From Empedobacter stercoris (GTDB lineage Bacteria > Bacteroidota > Bacteroidia > Flavobacteriales > Weeksellaceae): 64,000 bases of DNA. Made by a program: the position numbers and the translations under genes. The DNA lies in contig NZ_CP104209.1 of the NCBI RefSeq assembly GCF_025244765.1, positions 806,001 to 870,000 of the forward strand, in the 5' to 3' direction. Under the pieces are notes generated by a model. It was given only the letters and a program-made list of their open reading frames with translations. It did no database searches and was not told the DNA's origin. Position 1 is the first letter of the stretch. Each line of letters begins with the position of its first letter. Shown in pieces: positions 26,170-33,536 of this stretch.

Positions 26170-27084
26170 ATGAATATTAAAGGATTAATGTTTTCGGCAA
26201 TTTGTTGTTTTTTTATTTTAGCCAGTTGTGCTACTAAAACAGTTCCGCCAAAAACAATTACAAAAGTAATTCGTGACACAGTCATTATCAACTCAAAAAC
26301 AGATCAACCAGAAATGACTCGAGCTGCAAAGCTTGACAAGTACAAAGTAACAACAGATTATTATCCATCTATTTCGCAAGACGAACGTGTTCGTTTTTTA
26401 GTCTTGCATTATACTGCAATCAATACCGAATTGTCGTTAAAAGTATTGACTCAGAAAGATGTTAGTGCTCATTATTTAATTAATGATTATGATGATAAAA
26501 CAATCAATCTGTTAGTTGACGAAACCAAACGTGCATGGCATGCAGGTGTAAGTAACTGGAAAGGTATCGATAATTTAAATTTCTCTTCTATCGGAATAGA
26601 AATCGTTAATCTCGGAAATAAAGGAACAGATACCTATCCTAATTTCACACCTTATCCAGCTTATCAAATCAAAAAAGTCGGTGAGTTAGCGCAAGATATC
26701 ATCAGCCGTTATAATATTTCACCTTTTAATGTTGTAGGTCATGCAGACATTGCACCAGGTAGAAAACCAGATCCAGGTCCACTATTTCCATGGAAACAAT
26801 TATACACAGATTATGGTGTTGGTGCTTGGTACGAAGAAAGTGATAAGTATTTATTTATTCCTCAATATCCATGGGATACAACAAGCTCAGTATTTGTTAC
26901 ACAAGTACAAACAGAGCTAAAAAAATATGGCTACAATGTACCTATAAATGGGATGATTGATACGCAAACTAAAAATGCTATTGTTGCATTTCAGATGCAT
27001 TTTAGACCTGAAAAATATGATGGCGTGGTCGATGCTGAAACATGGGCAATTTTAAAAGCATTAAACAAAAAATATAATCCTTAA
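26170..27084 (+). CDS. N-acetylmuramoyl-L-alanine amidase lipoprotein (Amidase_2 + peptidoglycan-binding domain)
   Basis: A 304-residue lipoprotein (lipobox LASC, cysteine at about residue 20). The amidase domain (about 70-215) carries the zinc ligands in LVLHYTAIN, VVGHADIAPGRKPDPG and the acid in IGIEIVNLG, as in AmiD-type enzymes. The C-terminal 65 residues are a peptidoglycan-binding PGB-1 repeat (ELKKYGYNVPINGMID). It should cleave the MurNAc-L-Ala bond of peptidoglycan or muropeptides in the periplasm. This fits the AmgK/MurU-like recycling operon at 38 kb, although the two are not linked. Confidence 0.9.
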   Translation: MNIKGLMFSAICCFFILASCATKTVPPKTITKVIRDTVIINSKTDQPEMTRAAKLDKYKVTTDYYPSISQDERVRFLVLHYTAINTELSLKVLTQKDVSAHYLINDYDDKTINLLVDETKRAWHAGVSNWKGIDNLNFSSIGIEIVNLGNKGTDTYPNFTPYPAYQIKKVGELAQDIISRYNISPFNVVGHADIAPGRKPDPGPLFPWKQLYTDYGVGAWYEESDKYLFIPQYPWDTTSSVFVTQVQTELKKYGYNVPINGMIDTQTKNAIVAFQMHFRPEKYDGVVDAETWAILKALNKKYNP

Positions 27085-27106
27085 ATAGAAATTAAAATTT
27101 CGTATT

Positions 27107-27134
27107 AAACTCCTACTTGTTAGGAGTTTTTTTT
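27107..27134 (+). terminator. Terminator after amidase gene
   Basis: AAACTCCTA (27107-27115) pairs with TAGGAGTTT (27121-27129), followed by five more T. Confidence 0.85.
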
Positions 27135-27245
27135 ATATTTATATGACAGATCATACTATTAACCTTCCGACTTGAATACATTTATCATCTAAATATGCCA
27201 AAATGTTCTGAAAAATTGGAGTATTTTTATCAAAAATAATGATAT

Positions 27246-27620
27246 ATGGCTTTTAAAAGTTTACGACCAATAATCTGGACAAAAGATTTACAAAAAACAA
27301 CAAAATTCTATAAGAAATTAGGTTTTAAGATTGCAGAACAAAATGAAGATTGGATTTGGGCCTGCTTACAAAAAGACGATGTCGAAATTATGTTAGCTTA
27401 TCCAAATGAAGGGGCAGATTTTAAACAAGCCAATTTTACAGGTTCATTTTATTTTGTCGTTGATAATGTAGATGAATTATGGAGTCAAGTAAAAAATGAT
27501 TGTGAAATTGTTTACGAAATCGAAACTTTTGAATGGGATATGCGCGAATTTGCAATATATGACAACAATGGTTATATTTTACAATTTGGCCAAGAAATAG
27601 AAATTACATTTGAAGATTAA
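27246..27620 (+). CDS. VOC (glyoxalase/bleomycin-resistance) family protein
   Basis: A 124-residue vicinal-oxygen-chelate fold protein with the paired beta-alpha-beta-beta-beta modules: 'IIWTKDLQKTTKFYKKLGF' opens the first and 'FVVDNVDELWSQVKND' the second; 'REFAIYDNNGYILQFGQ' closes it. Metal-binding residues are not all clear, so it may be a binding rather than catalytic member. The next gene starts 1 nt after the stop, so it heads a three-gene operon. Confidence 0.85.
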   Translation: MAFKSLRPIIWTKDLQKTTKFYKKLGFKIAEQNEDWIWACLQKDDVEIMLAYPNEGADFKQANFTGSFYFVVDNVDELWSQVKNDCEIVYEIETFEWDMREFAIYDNNGYILQFGQEIEITFED

Positions 27621-27621
27621 G

Positions 27622-27873
27622 ATGCTAACAAAACGATATTACAACATTATTTTAATGCTGCTTGTTCTTGTTATTCCTTTCGTTTTTTATTTGCTTATCT
27701 CAACTATGATGAGTATTAAAAACGAAACTGATGGAATTGAAACATGTATCTCTTCTATTACTGGGAAAAATTTATGTTCACAAATCGATCAATTAAAAGT
27801 TACAATTTACATTGATATGATTGTGATTATTTTTTGGCTTGCACTAAAAAAAATAATCATAAAGAAAAAATAA
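27622..27873 (+). CDS. Hypothetical two-TM small membrane protein
   Basis: An 83-residue protein with two hydrophobic helices: YNIILMLLVLVIPFVFYLLI near the N-terminus and IDMIVIIFWLALKKIII at the end. Between them is a polar loop with two cysteines (ETCISSITGKNLCSQ), possibly disulfide-bonded. No family is recognised. ATG 27622 begins 1 nt after the VOC stop, and its TAA overlaps the ATG of the pentapeptide gene by 1 nt. Translation of all three is therefore likely coupled. Confidence 0.7.
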   Translation: MLTKRYYNIILMLLVLVIPFVFYLLISTMMSIKNETDGIETCISSITGKNLCSQIDQLKVTIYIDMIVIIFWLALKKIIIKKK

Positions 27874-28445
27874 TGCATACAAATTATCATTTTGAAGAAA
27901 CATTTTTTCAACATAATTTCACTGAATCTCGAAACGTTATTGGCGATTATGAAAATTGTAAATTTATTAGTTGTGATTTGAATACTTTGGATTTGAGCAA
28001 TGTAAAATTTATCAATTGTGAATTTATTGAGTGTAATCTAAGTAATTCGAAACTTATCAATACAAGTTTTCAGCAAGTTGAATTTAAAAATTGTAAAATG
28101 ATTGGATTTAATTTAGAAGTATGTAATCAGTTTGGGCTTAATGTTTTTTTTGAGCGTTGCATTTTAAATGATTCTACTTTTTATCAATTACCCCTTCAAA
28201 AATCAAAATTTATCGAATGTTCATTGCAAAATGTTGACTTTTCATATACAGATTTAAGTCACTCTTACTTCAATAATTGTGATTGTTTAAATGCAATTTT
28301 TGATCAAACCAATTTGAAGCAAGCAAATCTAAAAACATCTTATAATTTTAGAATTAATCCAAATGAAAATCAATTGAAAGGTGCCGTCTTTTCGAAAGAA
28401 AATATCATTGGTTTAGTACAACATTTAGGTTTGAAAATAGAATAA
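27873..28445 (+). CDS. Pentapeptide repeat protein
   Basis: A 190-residue right-handed quadrilateral beta-helix protein. Repeats follow the A(D/N)LXX-like pattern with central Leu/Phe: 'CKFISCDLNTLDLSNVKFIN', 'CEFIECNLSNSKLINTSFQQ', 'VDFSYTDLSHSYFNNCD', 'NAIFDQTNLKQANLKT'. Cysteine is frequent on one face. Qnr and MfpA of this fold mimic DNA and protect gyrase, but this protein is shorter and no resistance role can be claimed. ATG 27873 overlaps the previous stop by 1 nt; a longer frame from 27834 would run through that gene. Confidence 0.85.
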   Translation: MHTNYHFEETFFQHNFTESRNVIGDYENCKFISCDLNTLDLSNVKFINCEFIECNLSNSKLINTSFQQVEFKNCKMIGFNLEVCNQFGLNVFFERCILNDSTFYQLPLQKSKFIECSLQNVDFSYTDLSHSYFNNCDCLNAIFDQTNLKQANLKTSYNFRINPNENQLKGAVFSKENIIGLVQHLGLKIE

Positions 28446-28448
28446 CAA

Positions 28449-28476
28449 AAAAGTCCGAGAAATCTCGGACTTTTAT
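28449..28476. terminator. Bidirectional terminator between pentapeptide gene and pnp
   Basis: AAAAGTCCGAGA (28449-28460) pairs with TCTCGGACTTTT (28463-28474) around a 2-base centre. Confidence 0.85.
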
Positions 28477-28495
28477 TTATTTATAAAAACTTAAA

Positions 28496-30682
28496 TTAAG
28501 CTTCTGGTTTATCTTGAGGTTTATCCTCTTTCCTTTCTGCTGGTTTAGCAGGTTTTTCTGTTCTTTCTGGTTTTGGCAATAAAGCTTTACGAGATAATTT
28601 CATTTTCTTTTTATCATCGTAACCTAAGAATTTAACATCAATTTTATCACCGATGTTTACAGAATCCTCTACTTTTTCTAAACGTCTGTGCTCTAATTCT
28701 GAAATATGAACTAACCCTTCAACTCCTTTAGAAATTTCAACAAAAGCACCGAATGGTTTAATTGATTTTACAACTGCATGATAAGTTGCTCCAGCTTCAG
28801 GAACAAATGCAATTTGTTTAATTCTTTCAATTACTTTATCGATATTTTCTTGGATAACACCATTAATTTCAACGCGACCTGTTGTTTCTAATTCTGTAAT
28901 TGCAATAACAGTTTCTGTTTCTTTTTGCATTTCTTGAATCACTTTTCCACCAGGACCGATAACTGCTCCGATAAATTCCTTTGGAATTTCCATCACAACA
29001 ACTTTAGGTGCATTTGGTTTTAATTGTGGACGAGGCGCTGGTAATGTTTCTAATAATTTACCTAAGATGTGCTCACGACCTTCTTTTGCTTGTAATAAGG
29101 CAGTTTCCATGATTTCCATCGATAAACCTTGGACTTTAATGTCCATTTGACAAGCTGTGATACCATCTGCTGTTCCTGTTACTTTAAAGTCCATATCTCC
29201 TAAGTGATCTTCATCTCCTAAAATATCAGACAATACAGTAAATTTCCCAGATTTTGTATCTGTAATTAACCCCATTGCAATTCCTGAAACTGGTTTTTTC
29301 ATTTGTAAACCTGAATCCATTAATGCTAACGTTCCTGCACAAACTGTTGCCATAGAAGAAGAACCGTTAGATTCTAAAACTTCAGAAACGATACGAACTG
29401 TGTAAGGACAATCGTCTGGTAACATTTGAGCTAATGCACGTTGAGCTAAATTTCCGTGACCTATTTCACGACGAGAAGTTCCTCTTAATGGACGAGCTTC
29501 ACCTGTTGAGAAAGGAGGGAAATTATAGTGTAAAAAGAATTTTTCGTCGAAGTTTGTTACTACACCATCAACCATATTCGCATCTTTAGAAGATCCTAAA
29601 GTTACTGTAGCCAATGCTTGAGTTTCACCACGTGTAAAAATTGCTGATCCATGAGTTGATGGTAAATAATCAACTTCTGTCCAAATTGGACGAATTGTTT
29701 TTGGATCACGACCATCTAAACGAATTCCTTCGTTCAAGATCAATTGACGTACAGCTTCTTTTTGTACATCATGGAAATAGATGTGAGCAAAAGGAGTAAC
29801 ACGAGCTAATTCCTCTTCATCATCAGCATATTGAGCTAAGAAATCTGCTTCAACTTGAGCAAATTTTTCACCTCTTTCGTGTTTGTCAGATGGGTGTTTC
29901 GCAATATCATAATATTTATCATATCCATAAGCCCATACTTTTTCGCGAATTTCTTCGTCATGAGTTTCGTGATTGTACTCACGTTTTGGAGTTGATTTTC
30001 CTACTTTAGCCGCTAAGCTTTCTTGTGCTTCAATTTGTTTTTTGATTTCCGCATGGGCAAATTCGATTGCGTCTAACATTTCGCGCTCAGAAATTTCACC
30101 CATTTCACCTTCAACCATTACAACAGAATCTTTAGAAGCACCTACCATAATATCGATATCTGCTTGCGCTAATTGTTCTAATGAAGGATTAATCATCAAT
30201 TCACCATTCAAACGAATAACACGAGCTTCTGAAATTAATGTGAAAGGAATATCTGTAATTGCAATGGCTGCTGATGCAGCTAAACCAGCTAAAGCTTCTG
30301 GCATTACATTTTTGTCATAAGAAATAAGTGAGATCATTACCTGAACCTCTGCATGAAAATCTTCTGGAAACATTGGGCGTAAAACACGGTCTACTAAACG
30401 CATTGTTAAGACCTCATCATCTGATGGTTTTGCTTCTCTTCTGAAGAAGTTCCCTGGGATGCGTCCTCCTGCATAGAATTTTTCTCTATAATCTACTGTT
30501 AAAGGTAAAAAGTCTACACCTGGATTAGCTTCTTTGTTTGCTACAACTGTAGCTAATAACATGGTGTCGCCCATGCGTACAACCACAGATCCATCAGCTT
30601 GTTTAGCTAATTTCCCTGTTTCAATTGTAATTTCTCTTCCGTCTGAAAGAGTAATTTTTTCTGTGATCGCCTGTGGAATCAT
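28496..30682 (-). CDS. pnp: Polynucleotide phosphorylase
   Basis: A 728-residue phosphorolytic 3'-to-5' exoribonuclease that also adds nucleotides. Two RNase PH-like halves are separated by a helical domain (about 215-310). The second carries the active region '[20 protein letters not shown]' and '[17 protein letters not shown]'. A KH domain ([18 protein letters not shown]) and an S1 domain ([20 protein letters not shown]) follow. The C-terminal tail is Lys/Pro/Glu-rich and variable in the family. The gene follows rpsO, with a hairpin between, as in many bacteria. Confidence 0.97.
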   Translation of the reverse strand: MIPQAITEKITLSDGREITIETGKLAKQADGSVVVRMGDTMLLATVVANKEANPGVDFLPLTVDYREKFYAGGRIPGNFFRREAKPSDDEVLTMRLVDRVLRPMFPEDFHAEVQVMISLISYDKNVMPEALAGLAASAAIAITDIPFTLISEARVIRLNGELMINPSLEQLAQADIDIMVGASKDSVVMVEGEMGEISEREMLDAIEFAHAEIKKQIEAQESLAAKVGKSTPKREYNHETHDEEIREKVWAYGYDKYYDIAKHPSDKHERGEKFAQVEADFLAQYADDEEELARVTPFAHIYFHDVQKEAVRQLILNEGIRLDGRDPKTIRPIWTEVDYLPSTHGSAIFTRGETQALATVTLGSSKDANMVDGVVTNFDEKFFLHYNFPPFSTGEARPLRGTSRREIGHGNLAQRALAQMLPDDCPYTVRIVSEVLESNGSSSMATVCAGTLALMDSGLQMKKPVSGIAMGLITDTKSGKFTVLSDILGDEDHLGDMDFKVTGTADGITACQMDIKVQGLSMEIMETALLQAKEGREHILGKLLETLPAPRPQLKPNAPKVVVMEIPKEFIGAVIGPGGKVIQEMQKETETVIAITELETTGRVEINGVIQENIDKVIERIKQIAFVPEAGATYHAVVKSIKPFGAFVEISKGVEGLVHISELEHRRLEKVEDSVNIGDKIDVKFLGYDDKKKMKLSRKALLPKPERTEKPAKPAERKEDKPQDKPEA

Positions 30683-30772
30683 TCGTCTTCTTTGTATTTA
30701 ATTCGTCTAAAGTCAAAGCCGTTTGCTTTAACTGCATTATATAAAGATATATATCTTATTTTAATTTATAAC

Positions 30773-30807
30773 AAAAAAAAAGGCAATTTCTACGGAATTG
30801 CCCTTTT
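30773..30807 (-). terminator. Hairpin between rpsO and pnp
   Basis: GGCAATT (30782-30788) and AATTGCC (30796-30802) form the core stem. The minus-strand product ends in nine T (complement of 30773-30781). It may be a terminator or an attenuator for pnp. Confidence 0.8.
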
Positions 30808-30822
30808 ATATTGTGTTTAAAA

Positions 30823-31092
30823 TTACTTACGTAATCCTAATTCAGCGATAATCGCACGATATCTTGTGATATCTTTTTTCTTTAAGTAGTTCAATAACGC
30901 TTTACGTTTACCTACTAACATAACCAATGATCTTTCTGTATTAAAATCTTTTTGATTTTGTTTTAAGTGACCAGTTAAATGGTTAATTCTGTAAGTGAAT
31001 AATGCGATTTGTCCTTCTGCAGATCCTGTATCTGTTGCAGATTTACCGTGCTTTGCGAAAATTTCGCTTTTTACTTCTGATGTTAAGTACAT
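30823..31092 (-). CDS. rpsO: 30S ribosomal protein S15
   Basis: An 89-residue S15 of normal length. The family signature 'HLKQNQKDFNTERSLVMLVG' followed by KRKALLNYLKKKD is present, and 'TGSAEGQIALFTYRINHLTG' is the N-terminal helix region. It binds 16S rRNA in the central domain. The usual rpsO-pnp order is kept. Confidence 0.97.
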   Translation of the reverse strand: MYLTSEVKSEIFAKHGKSATDTGSAEGQIALFTYRINHLTGHLKQNQKDFNTERSLVMLVGKRKALLNYLKKKDITRYRAIIAELGLRK

Positions 31093-31128
31093 GCCAATAT
31101 TATTTAATAATTATTATGTAATGAGGTG

Positions 31129-31136
31129 CAAATGTA
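31129..31136 (-). promoter_or_regulatory. -7 element of rpsO
   Basis: The complement reads TACATTTG, an exact TAnnTTTG match, 36 bp before the rpsO start. No correctly spaced TTG is seen. Confidence 0.45.
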
Positions 31137-31399
31137 CAACTAATTTTTAAAATTAATTGATTTTTCGAAAAATAAAAAGAGACCATTTTTGGTTGGTATG
31201 GTCTCTTGTTGGTTTGGTTTAGTTTGATTTAATAGATAATAGAAAGTGATGTATTTTCTATTAAATCGAAAAAGGTTTGCTTAGTTGTAAAAGACTTGCT
31301 TTCACGATTGGTTGGTAGGTTAAAAGTCGGCTTGATTTTTAAAAAAAAAATCAATAGGTTGGTTAATAATTATTATAAAAATAATTTAGGTAGGTAAGA
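31137..31399. other. Gene-free stretch between rpsO promoter and MscS-like tail
   Basis: No convincing frame was found on either strand. It holds a terminator hairpin (31177-31207) and an inverted repeat (GATTTAATAGA 31226-31236 with TCTATTAAATC 31257-31267). The GGTTGG-type motif recurs on the plus strand (near 31191, 31209, 31300 and 31354). It is probably the 3' untranslated region of the sigma-MscS operon. Confidence 0.55.
31171..31207 (-). terminator. Terminator of sigma/MscS operon
   Basis: AAGAGACCAT (31177-31186) pairs with ATGGTCTCTT (31198-31207). On the minus strand the stem runs into TTTTTATTTTT. Confidence 0.75.
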
Positions 31400-31483
31400 T
31401 TAATCTTCAATAATTCGTATTTTTTTATTCGTAATGATTTTTATTGGATAAACTACTTTTTCATTTTCTGTTTGTATGGTCAT
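31400..31483 (-). pseudogene. Detached C-terminal end of MscS-like gene
   Basis: A 27-codon frame, MTIQTENEKVVYPIKIITNK then KIRIIED, whose ATG overlaps the TGA of the upstream channel gene (ATGA). The sequence continues the channel's soluble beta domain (TEDGKxVyPIKxxxNKxIRII is the expected end of such proteins). The simplest reading is a frameshift at the TATGTATG duplication (about 31481-31488). Translational coupling of a split gene is the alternative. Confidence 0.65.
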
Positions 31484-32220
31484 ACATATGTTTTGTTAAT
31501 TGCAATTATTACGCCTTTTACATCATCTTCGATAATGATTTTTTGACCAATTTCAAAATTTCTATTGGTATAAAAAGACAGTAACAATCGATATATAACA
31601 TCTTTTGATCCTAATCCAAACGCAATAGCTAATGTCAAAAATATTGAGCCTAAGATAAGTGACAGATTATTGGTTATCAAGTCTGTATTTACTCCTGCTT
31701 GGTTTAATGAAGTAACAATTGTAAAAATAAGGATGATATAAAAAATTATATTACTTATAATATTCGCTCCATTGAGGTCGATTGATTTGATTAAACTTTT
31801 CAAAAAAGATTTGATATAATTTGCTAAGTAAAAACCTCCAGCAAATATCAAAACTGCGCTAAAAAATTGAGGTAAATAATCTACAATTCTTCCTATTTGG
31901 TTTGAAACAACTGTTAACCCAAAAATATCAGATCCAATGATTATAATTAATAAGATAATAAACAATCTTACAAATTGTAATATAATTACTCCTGGATCTA
32001 TTTCAATTGAAGAGTTTTTCAACGCTTCGTTATTATTCAATGCATTTTTTAATTTATCTATTTTAGACAATCTCAAAATGTATTTGGTCAATAATAAGAT
32101 TAATTTTAGCAAGATATAAGACAAGATAAGAAATACTATACCTCCTACTACTTTCGGGAATATTAGTACTATTTCTTGATACAAACTTTCTAACAAGCTA
32201 AAATTTAAACCTATATTCAT
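31480..32220 (-). CDS. MscS-like conserved TM-helix channel protein, C-terminally frameshifted
   Basis: A 246-residue membrane protein with five or so helices. TM-helix repeats ('IFPKVVGGIVFLILSYILLK', 'YLPQFFSAVLIFAGGFYLAN') and a glycine/alanine-rich pore-like helix (TLAIAFGLGSKDVIYRLLLS) match the TM_helix/MscS group. The following beta segment (FEIGQKIIIEDDVKGVIIAI) ends abruptly at TYV. The missing end is found in another frame at 31400-31483. Mechanosensitive gating is inferred from the family only. It is the third gene of an operon with a sigma factor and a 70-residue protein. Confidence 0.78.
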   Translation of the reverse strand: MNIGLNFSLLESLYQEIVLIFPKVVGGIVFLILSYILLKLILLLTKYILRLSKIDKLKNALNNNEALKNSSIEIDPGVIILQFVRLFIILLIIIIGSDIFGLTVVSNQIGRIVDYLPQFFSAVLIFAGGFYLANYIKSFLKSLIKSIDLNGANIISNIIFYIILIFTIVTSLNQAGVNTDLITNNLSLILGSIFLTLAIAFGLGSKDVIYRLLLSFYTNRNFEIGQKIIIEDDVKGVIIAINKTYV

Positions 32221-32231
32221 ATACTCTATTT

Positions 32232-32444
32232 CTAGTTATCTTCTTTATCTTTTTTATTCGATTGATTGGTTGATTTCTTTTTTCCTATTCCAAAGAAATT
32301 ACCAATTGTACTTGGATATTTTACTGAAACCAAATCGGCAACTTCTAATGATAGTTTTATCAAAGCAACATCGTCCATTACTTTTTGCTTTAATGTTTCT
32401 GGAAGCTTCTCGTCGGCTAGTATAGTCTTAAAAGGATTTTCCAT
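32232..32444 (-). CDS. Small hypothetical protein between sigma factor and MscS-like gene
   Basis: A 70-residue soluble protein that I cannot assign. It has an N-terminal amphipathic helix region (ETLKQKVMDDVALIKLSLEV), a hydrophobic patch (YPSTIGNFFGIG) and a very basic polar tail (KKKSTNQSNKKDKEDN). There is no zinc-binding anti-sigma motif and no membrane helix. It starts 3 bp after the sigma stop and ends 11 bp before the channel gene, so the three are co-transcribed. Confidence 0.65.
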   Translation of the reverse strand: MENPFKTILADEKLPETLKQKVMDDVALIKLSLEVADLVSVKYPSTIGNFFGIGKKKSTNQSNKKDKEDN

Positions 32445-32447
32445 AAA

Positions 32448-33014
32448 TTACAAAGCATTATAAATTTTTAGTAAACGATTTTTTGCTCTATTTATTCTCA
32501 TTTTGGTTGCACTTTCACCAATCTCTAAAGTTTCCGAAATTTCTTTAATTGAAAAATCATCTTGGTATTTCATAAGTAGTATAGATTTATCTTCTACCTC
32601 TAATTTTTTAAGAGATTGTGTTAGTTTTTCGATTTTTAGTTCAAAAATTTCTTTGTCATCAATTACTTGCTCATTATAATTATCAACCAAATCATCCGTC
32701 ATCGAATAATTTTTTCTCTCTTCCTTTATTTTGCGTTGTACATGATTGACACAAAAATTATATGTAAAAGAATATAGCCAAGTTGAGAATTTTGATTTTG
32801 ACTGATAGGTTTTAAGTTTTACAAACAACTTAACAAAAATATCATGTGTCATATCTTGTGCTTCTTCTTGTTCTTCTACAAAACTCAGACACTTGTTATA
32901 TACCGTATGTGCATACCTGTCATACAATACTCCAAACAAATGTTGATTTTTTGTTTCGACAATCTTATACACCAAAATGTCATCATCTAAATGTTCTAAT
33001 AGATCCTTTGACAT
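32448..33014 (-). CDS. ECF-type RNA polymerase sigma factor
   Basis: A 188-residue sigma-70 family protein with region 2 (FGVLYDRYAHTVYNKCLSFV, DMTHDIFVKLF, FSTWLYSFTYNFCVNHVQR) and region 4 (LEVEDKSILLMKYQDDFSIK, EISETLEIGESATKMRINRA). ATG 33014 is preferred over an upstream TTG at 33029. The adjacent small protein is not a typical zinc anti-sigma factor. The linkage with an MscS-like channel suggests a membrane or osmotic stress response, as an inference. Confidence 0.88.
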   Translation of the reverse strand: MSKDLLEHLDDDILVYKIVETKNQHLFGVLYDRYAHTVYNKCLSFVEEQEEAQDMTHDIFVKLFVKLKTYQSKSKFSTWLYSFTYNFCVNHVQRKIKEERKNYSMTDDLVDNYNEQVIDDKEIFELKIEKLTQSLKKLEVEDKSILLMKYQDDFSIKEISETLEIGESATKMRINRAKNRLLKIYNAL

Positions 33015-33140
33015 TTCAACTGCTTTCAATATTAAGACACATGGTTACTTATTTGGTCACACATTTTTTTTGTTTTTTTTGAAAAACATTTCGTAAAACA
33101 CCAAAGTAATCGAATATCTATTTATAATACAATAATGTAC

Positions 33141-33176
33141 AAAAAAAACCGATAAATAAAAATTTATCGGTTTTTT
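33141..33176 (-). terminator. Terminator after rhodanese gene
   Basis: A 15-bp perfect stem, AAAAAACCGATAAAT (33143-33157) with its complement at 33162-33176, runs into T on the minus strand. Confidence 0.88.
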
Positions 33177-33199
33177 ATAAATAATTAATGATTAACAAA

Positions 33200-33535
33200 T
33201 TATTTTTCTAAAACATCTAAGACGTCTTGAAAACCTCCTCCATTAAAAATCTCGTCTACACCTTGTTCTTGTAAATATTGAGCAGCTTGACCTGACCGGT
33301 TTCCACTTCTACAAAATACAACAATTGGTCTTGACATTGCTTTGAACTCTTCTACTCTCGTAGGTACTTCTCCCAATGGAATGTTGATCGCATTTGGAAC
33401 AAATCCATCAGTTTCTAATTCATACGGTTCACGAACGTCTACTAATGTTACATTAGCATTGTTAATTGCTTCTACTGTTGTCATTTTAATCACTCTTTTT
33501 CTATTTTTTATCCAATCAATAATTTTGCCAAGCAT
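33200..33535 (-). CDS. Single-domain rhodanese-like protein
   Basis: A 111-residue protein with a rhodanese fold. The active-site loop VVFCRSGNRSG holds the catalytic cysteine; 'NVTLVDVREPYELETDGFVP' and 'AINIPLGEVPTRV' are the usual N-terminal blocks. It should carry sulfur as a persulfide; the acceptor is unknown. ATG 33535 begins 1 nt after the stop of the M13 peptidase gene, so they are co-transcribed. A longer frame from 33637 would lie inside that gene and is not likely. Confidence 0.88.
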   Translation of the reverse strand: MLGKIIDWIKNRKRVIKMTTVEAINNANVTLVDVREPYELETDGFVPNAINIPLGEVPTRVEEFKAMSRPIVVFCRSGNRSGQAAQYLQEQGVDEIFNGGGFQDVLDVLEK

Positions 33536-33536
33536 A

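Noticed and set aside
32846-33082. Plus-strand frame across the sigma factor gene
   Set aside because: It is antisense to a well-supported sigma factor and has no family resemblance. Similar antisense frames over kbl, aspS, pnp and the symporter gene were also left out.
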